This document shows positions 60,458 through 64,000 of a stretch of 64,000 nucleotides of DNA, one piece after another. A program made the position numbers and the translations under genes. Source of the stretch: Phycisphaeraceae bacterium. GTDB lineage: Bacteria; Planctomycetota; Phycisphaerae; Phycisphaerales; UBA1924. Where the stretch lies: contig CP060234.1 of the NCBI GenBank assembly GCA_023898685.1, positions 372,001-436,000 on the forward strand. The letters are read 5' to 3'. Positions within the stretch are counted from its first letter, which is position 1. Each line of letters opens with the position of its first letter. The notes beneath the pieces are model-generated. The model searched no databases. It was given only the letters and a program-made list of their open reading frames with translations, and was not told the origin of the DNA.

Positions 60458-60510
60458 GGGTGCCACGGATTGCTCGCAACCCGTGCTCTCTTTCCTCCAA
60501 CACGGCACCC
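60458..60510. repeat. Short two-stem repeat, GGGTGCCACGG type
   Basis: GGGTGCC (60458-60464) pairs with GGCACCC (60504-60510). Inside, CACGG (60464-60468) pairs with CCGTG (60481-60485) over TTGC-TC-GCAA. It resembles a reduced copy of the GGGTGCCACG family. The gap 60343-60512 contains no gene I can support. Confidence 0.65.
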
Positions 60511-60512
60511 AG

Positions 60513-60845
60513 TCAGTCGGAATCACCAAACACGGGCGATTTCTCTGCGACCATGAAACCTCCCGGCAAGAGCGTCTCCTCGATGCGATCGAGCATGTTC
60601 CGAATACCGGTACTCCCGTCGTCCATCAGGCGGTCGCGAGCCATCGCTGATTCCCACTCAATCGAGCCGCCAATCCAATCGGCGTTTCCATGTTCCCCGC
60701 CCACGTCCACGACGGTGCCGCGGCAATGCAGGACTCCATTCCCAACCTGCCGCGCAATGAACTCAAGTGTCAGAGTGGACTCGGATTTCGGTCCTTCATT
60801 GACATTTTCGAAGTAGACGACTGCATTCATGGCTCGCGAGGACAT
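60513..60845 (-). CDS. Hypothetical protein downstream of groEL2, lower GC
   Basis: Unrecognised 110-residue acidic protein. It starts MSSRAMNAVVYFENVNEGPK and has ESTLTLEFIARQVGNGVLHC, GTVVDVGGEHGNADWIGG and a helical end (RNMLDRIEETLLPGGFMVAE). AGGAG lies 8 nt before ATG 60845 and overlaps the end of groEL2, only 19 nt upstream, so it is read from the same transcript. Its base composition is less GC-rich than groEL2. The compact acidic character resembles small immunity or antitoxin proteins, but I see no family match. Confidence 0.65.
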   Translation of the reverse strand: MSSRAMNAVVYFENVNEGPKSESTLTLEFIARQVGNGVLHCRGTVVDVGGEHGNADWIGGSIEWESAMARDRLMDDGSTGIRNMLDRIEETLLPGGFMVAEKSPVFGDSD

Positions 60846-60864
60846 CCTTGTCACTCCTGGTCGA

Positions 60865-62607
<1,743 letters not shown>

Positions 62608-63034
62608 GGGTCTGTGCTCCTGATCGTCCGGCCCGATCCGCTCTCGTGAGGGCCGCGGCTCTGTCTGGTTTGGTGCGATTCCGGATCCCGGGGTGTGCCC
62701 CGCCCCCGGTCTCCGGGCCTACGCCGAGAGAACGGGAGACCCGACACGAGGCAACCGCCGTGCCAGTTCCGCCGGCCCTCTGACCGCCCCGCCCCGCCCC
62801 TCGGGCCCGCCACACGCCGACAGGGTCGTGCCGGTCCGGCCCCGGGCCTGCCACGTTGGCAGGCACGAGGGGCGGAGCGGGCCAATCCAAGGGTGCCACG
62901 ACTCGCCGTCCCCGGCGCAGTCGTGCCGTCGCACCACGGGCGGTGGTCTCCACGGAGCACTGCTGCGCCGAGGACGGCGAGCAGTGGCACCCTGTACCCC
63001 CTACCCTCCCCCACACACCACGAGGAGATCAGCC
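62608..63034. other. Intergenic region between divergent groEL2 and DinB-like genes
   Basis: No gene supported. It contains a hairpin GCCTGCCA-CGT-TGGCAGGC at about 62846-62864 and then the large two-hairpin repeat at 62891-62992. The open plus frame through here translates repeat sequence and lacks protein character. No heat-shock operator is recognised. Confidence 0.5.
62891..62992. repeat. Two-hairpin intergenic repeat, GGGTGCCACG family, with inserted centre
   Basis: The left unit (62891-62925) has CACGACT pairing with AGTCGTG; the right unit (62958-62992) has CACTGCT pairing with AGCAGTG; outer ends are GGGTGCC and GGCACCC. The loops CGCCGTCCCCGGCGC and GCGCCGAGGACGGCG are nearly complementary. 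Compared with 53655-53736 the centre is longer and contains an extra small stem (ACCAC with GTGGT). Confidence 0.88.
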
Positions 63035-63568
63035 ATGGAAGCCGTCGCCACCGCCATCGTCCCCGCCGCCGAGCGGGGTCTGGGTCTCGCCGAGAAGCTG
63101 CTCGAGGGCGTTGAGCCCGCGAAGTTCGCCCGCCTCGCGTCGCCCGGCGGGCAGGTGATCCAGGCCAACCACGCCGCGTTCATCTACGGGCACCTTTCGC
63201 TCTACCCCGCCCGGATCATGCAGGCCGCGGGCCGCGAGGACGCCGCGATCTTCGAGCGCGAGGGCTGGAACGACCTCTTCGGCGCCGGGTGCGAGTGCCG
63301 CGACGACCCGGAGGGCACGATCTACCCCTCGATGAGCGAGATCACCGAGGCCTGCCTGCCCGCTTACAAGAAGGTCATCGAGCAGGTGAAGGGCTGGCCC
63401 GACGCCGCCTTCACCAAGCCCCACGCCCTGGGAGGCCGCTACGCCGAGGTCTTTGCGACGCTGGGGATGCTGACCAACTTCATGCTGCTGGGGCACACGA
63501 TGATGCACTTCGGCCAGATGAGCACCTGGCGGCGTGCGATGGGGCTGGGGTCGGTGATGCGGGGGTAG
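63035..63568 (+). CDS. DinB-like superfamily protein
   Basis: Putative metal-binding four-helix protein, 177 aa. Candidate His ligands are in QANHAAFIYGHLSLYP and LLGHTMMHFGQMSTWRRAMG; the His-x3-His at the C-terminus and the closing QMSTWRR are typical of DinB-like enzymes. Some relatives are mycothiol- or bacillithiol-dependent transferases, but most are unassigned. CGAGGAG lies 7 nt before ATG 63035. A symmetrical hairpin follows the stop. Confidence 0.82.
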   Translation: MEAVATAIVPAAERGLGLAEKLLEGVEPAKFARLASPGGQVIQANHAAFIYGHLSLYPARIMQAAGREDAAIFEREGWNDLFGAGCECRDDPEGTIYPSMSEITEACLPAYKKVIEQVKGWPDAAFTKPHALGGRYAEVFATLGMLTNFMLLGHTMMHFGQMSTWRRAMGLGSVMRG

Positions 63569-63574
63569 CGATCA

Positions 63575-63599
63575 CCTCCCCCGTCGTTGACGGGGGAGG
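63575..63599 (+). terminator. Hairpin after the DinB-like gene
   Basis: CCTCCCCCGTC (63575-63585) pairs perfectly with GACGGGGGAGG (63589-63599) over a 3-nt loop. It starts 6 nt after the stop codon. No T-tract follows, so it may stabilise the 3' end rather than terminate by itself. Confidence 0.5.
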
Positions 63600-63618
63600 A
63601 GATTCCAAGGGGTACAAC

Positions 63619-64000
63619 ATGGCTGTCGCACCCCAACCTACGCCGGATGACCATTACGAGATCATCCTCAAGCTCGCGCACGCCCTGTTGAAAGACGCGG
63701 GCTTCAAGAAGAAGAAATCCGTGTTCTCGAGGGAAACCGGGATCTCGACGCAGGTCATTCGGTTCGCAAAGGACTTCCGACGTTGGTCGAAAGACGCACT
63801 CGATTTCAAAGTCGGAATCGAAATCACGCTGCACGCAATACCGCCGCCCCTTTGGGGCGGGCGACCATATCCAAACCCGCATGTCTTGGCCGACGTCGGC
63901 TGGTTTCACACGGATCCATCGCAGCGAGGGTTCAAGGGGTGGTTCAGGCTGCGCGACATCTCCGACCCACAGGAGTGTTGGGAGGACGTGGAATCTCGCC
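63619..64000 (+). CDS. DUF4304-like protein, cut by right window edge
   Basis: Partial gene; 127 codons visible. MAVAPQPTPDDHYEIILKLA, LLKDAGFKKKKSVFSRE, QVIRFAKDFRRWSKDALDFK and VGIEITLHAI follow the pattern I associate with DUF4304 proteins (a Gly-Phe-Lys-Lys-Lys start, then a beta-rich domain). The function is unknown. AAGGGG lies 6 nt upstream of ATG. Composition is less GC-rich than average here, as with several accessory genes on this side of the window. Confidence 0.7.
   Translation, partial: MAVAPQPTPDDHYEIILKLAHALLKDAGFKKKKSVFSRETGISTQVIRFAKDFRRWSKDALDFKVGIEITLHAIPPPLWGGRPYPNPHVLADVGWFHTDPSQRGFKGWFRLRDISDPQECWEDVESR

Noticed and set aside
62608..62700. CIRCE/HrcA heat-shock operator before groEL2, groES or groEL1
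   Set aside because: No TTAGCACTC or GAGTGCTAA half-sites or near variants are present upstream of any of these genes.
62693..63034. N-terminal extension of the DinB-like gene
   Set aside because: The extension translates a two-hairpin repeat; a good ribosome site precedes the ATG at 63035.

Overview
The window is GC-rich bacterial chromosome and most likely comes from a planctomycete of the Phycisphaerae. This is an inference from gene content; no rRNA gene is present. The clues are three secreted proteins ending in Cys-bounded, EF-hand-like dockerin tails (GC-type dockerin), four secreted proteins ending in a PEP-CTERM-like tag written here as V/I-P-A-P plus a hydrophobic stretch and an Arg cluster, a Ser/Thr kinase with many membrane segments, and Kdo/lipid A/Lpt-type envelope genes. 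I saw no tRNA, rRNA, CRISPR array or prophage.

Layout. 1-7 kb: secreted proteins (subtilase, two dockerin proteins, one CTERM protein). 7-10 kb: two tandem PilZ-receiver proteins. 10-13.9 kb: gyrB and a membrane protein. 13.9-17.5 kb: kdsC overlapping a giant LptC/OstA-like protein. 17.7-20.4 kb: LemA and an M48 protease. 20.7-22 kb: metallo-beta-lactamase-fold enzyme and MgtC. 22-27 kb: coiled-coil protein with a BRCT-like end, an LpxL-like acyltransferase, a response regulator and a ThiF/MoeB enzyme. 27-33.3 kb: kinase, tatA, and divergent folD/ligA. 34.7-42.4 kb: a compact arginine operon. 42.7-51.4 kb: secreted proteins, an IS630-type element and glmS. 51.7-54.6 kb: thioredoxin-like protein, a propeller-like protein, acpS, FmdB. 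54.6-62.6 kb: a chaperone region (grpE, dnaJ, two groEL, groES) interspersed with accessory genes. 63-64 kb: DinB-like and DUF4304-like genes.

How genes work together. The operon argR-argF'-argG-argE'-argBA-argC-argH overlaps start-to-stop at nearly every junction. Its proteins resemble the Xanthomonas-type route that carbamoylates N-acetylornithine and later deacetylates N-acetylcitrulline. A near-consensus ARG box overlaps the promoter in front of argR. kdsC, the LptC/OstA-like protein and the LpxL-like enzyme point to an LPS-bearing outer membrane. The chaperone genes are separated by an MNT-HEPN pair, a four-helix-bundle gene framed by inverted repeats, and two lower-GC orphan genes.

The most unusual non-coding content is a set of long palindromes in intergenic gaps. 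Some are two-hairpin units resembling REP/BIME elements. There is also a recurrent -10-like hexamer 5-6 nt before several start codons, which suggests leaderless transcription.
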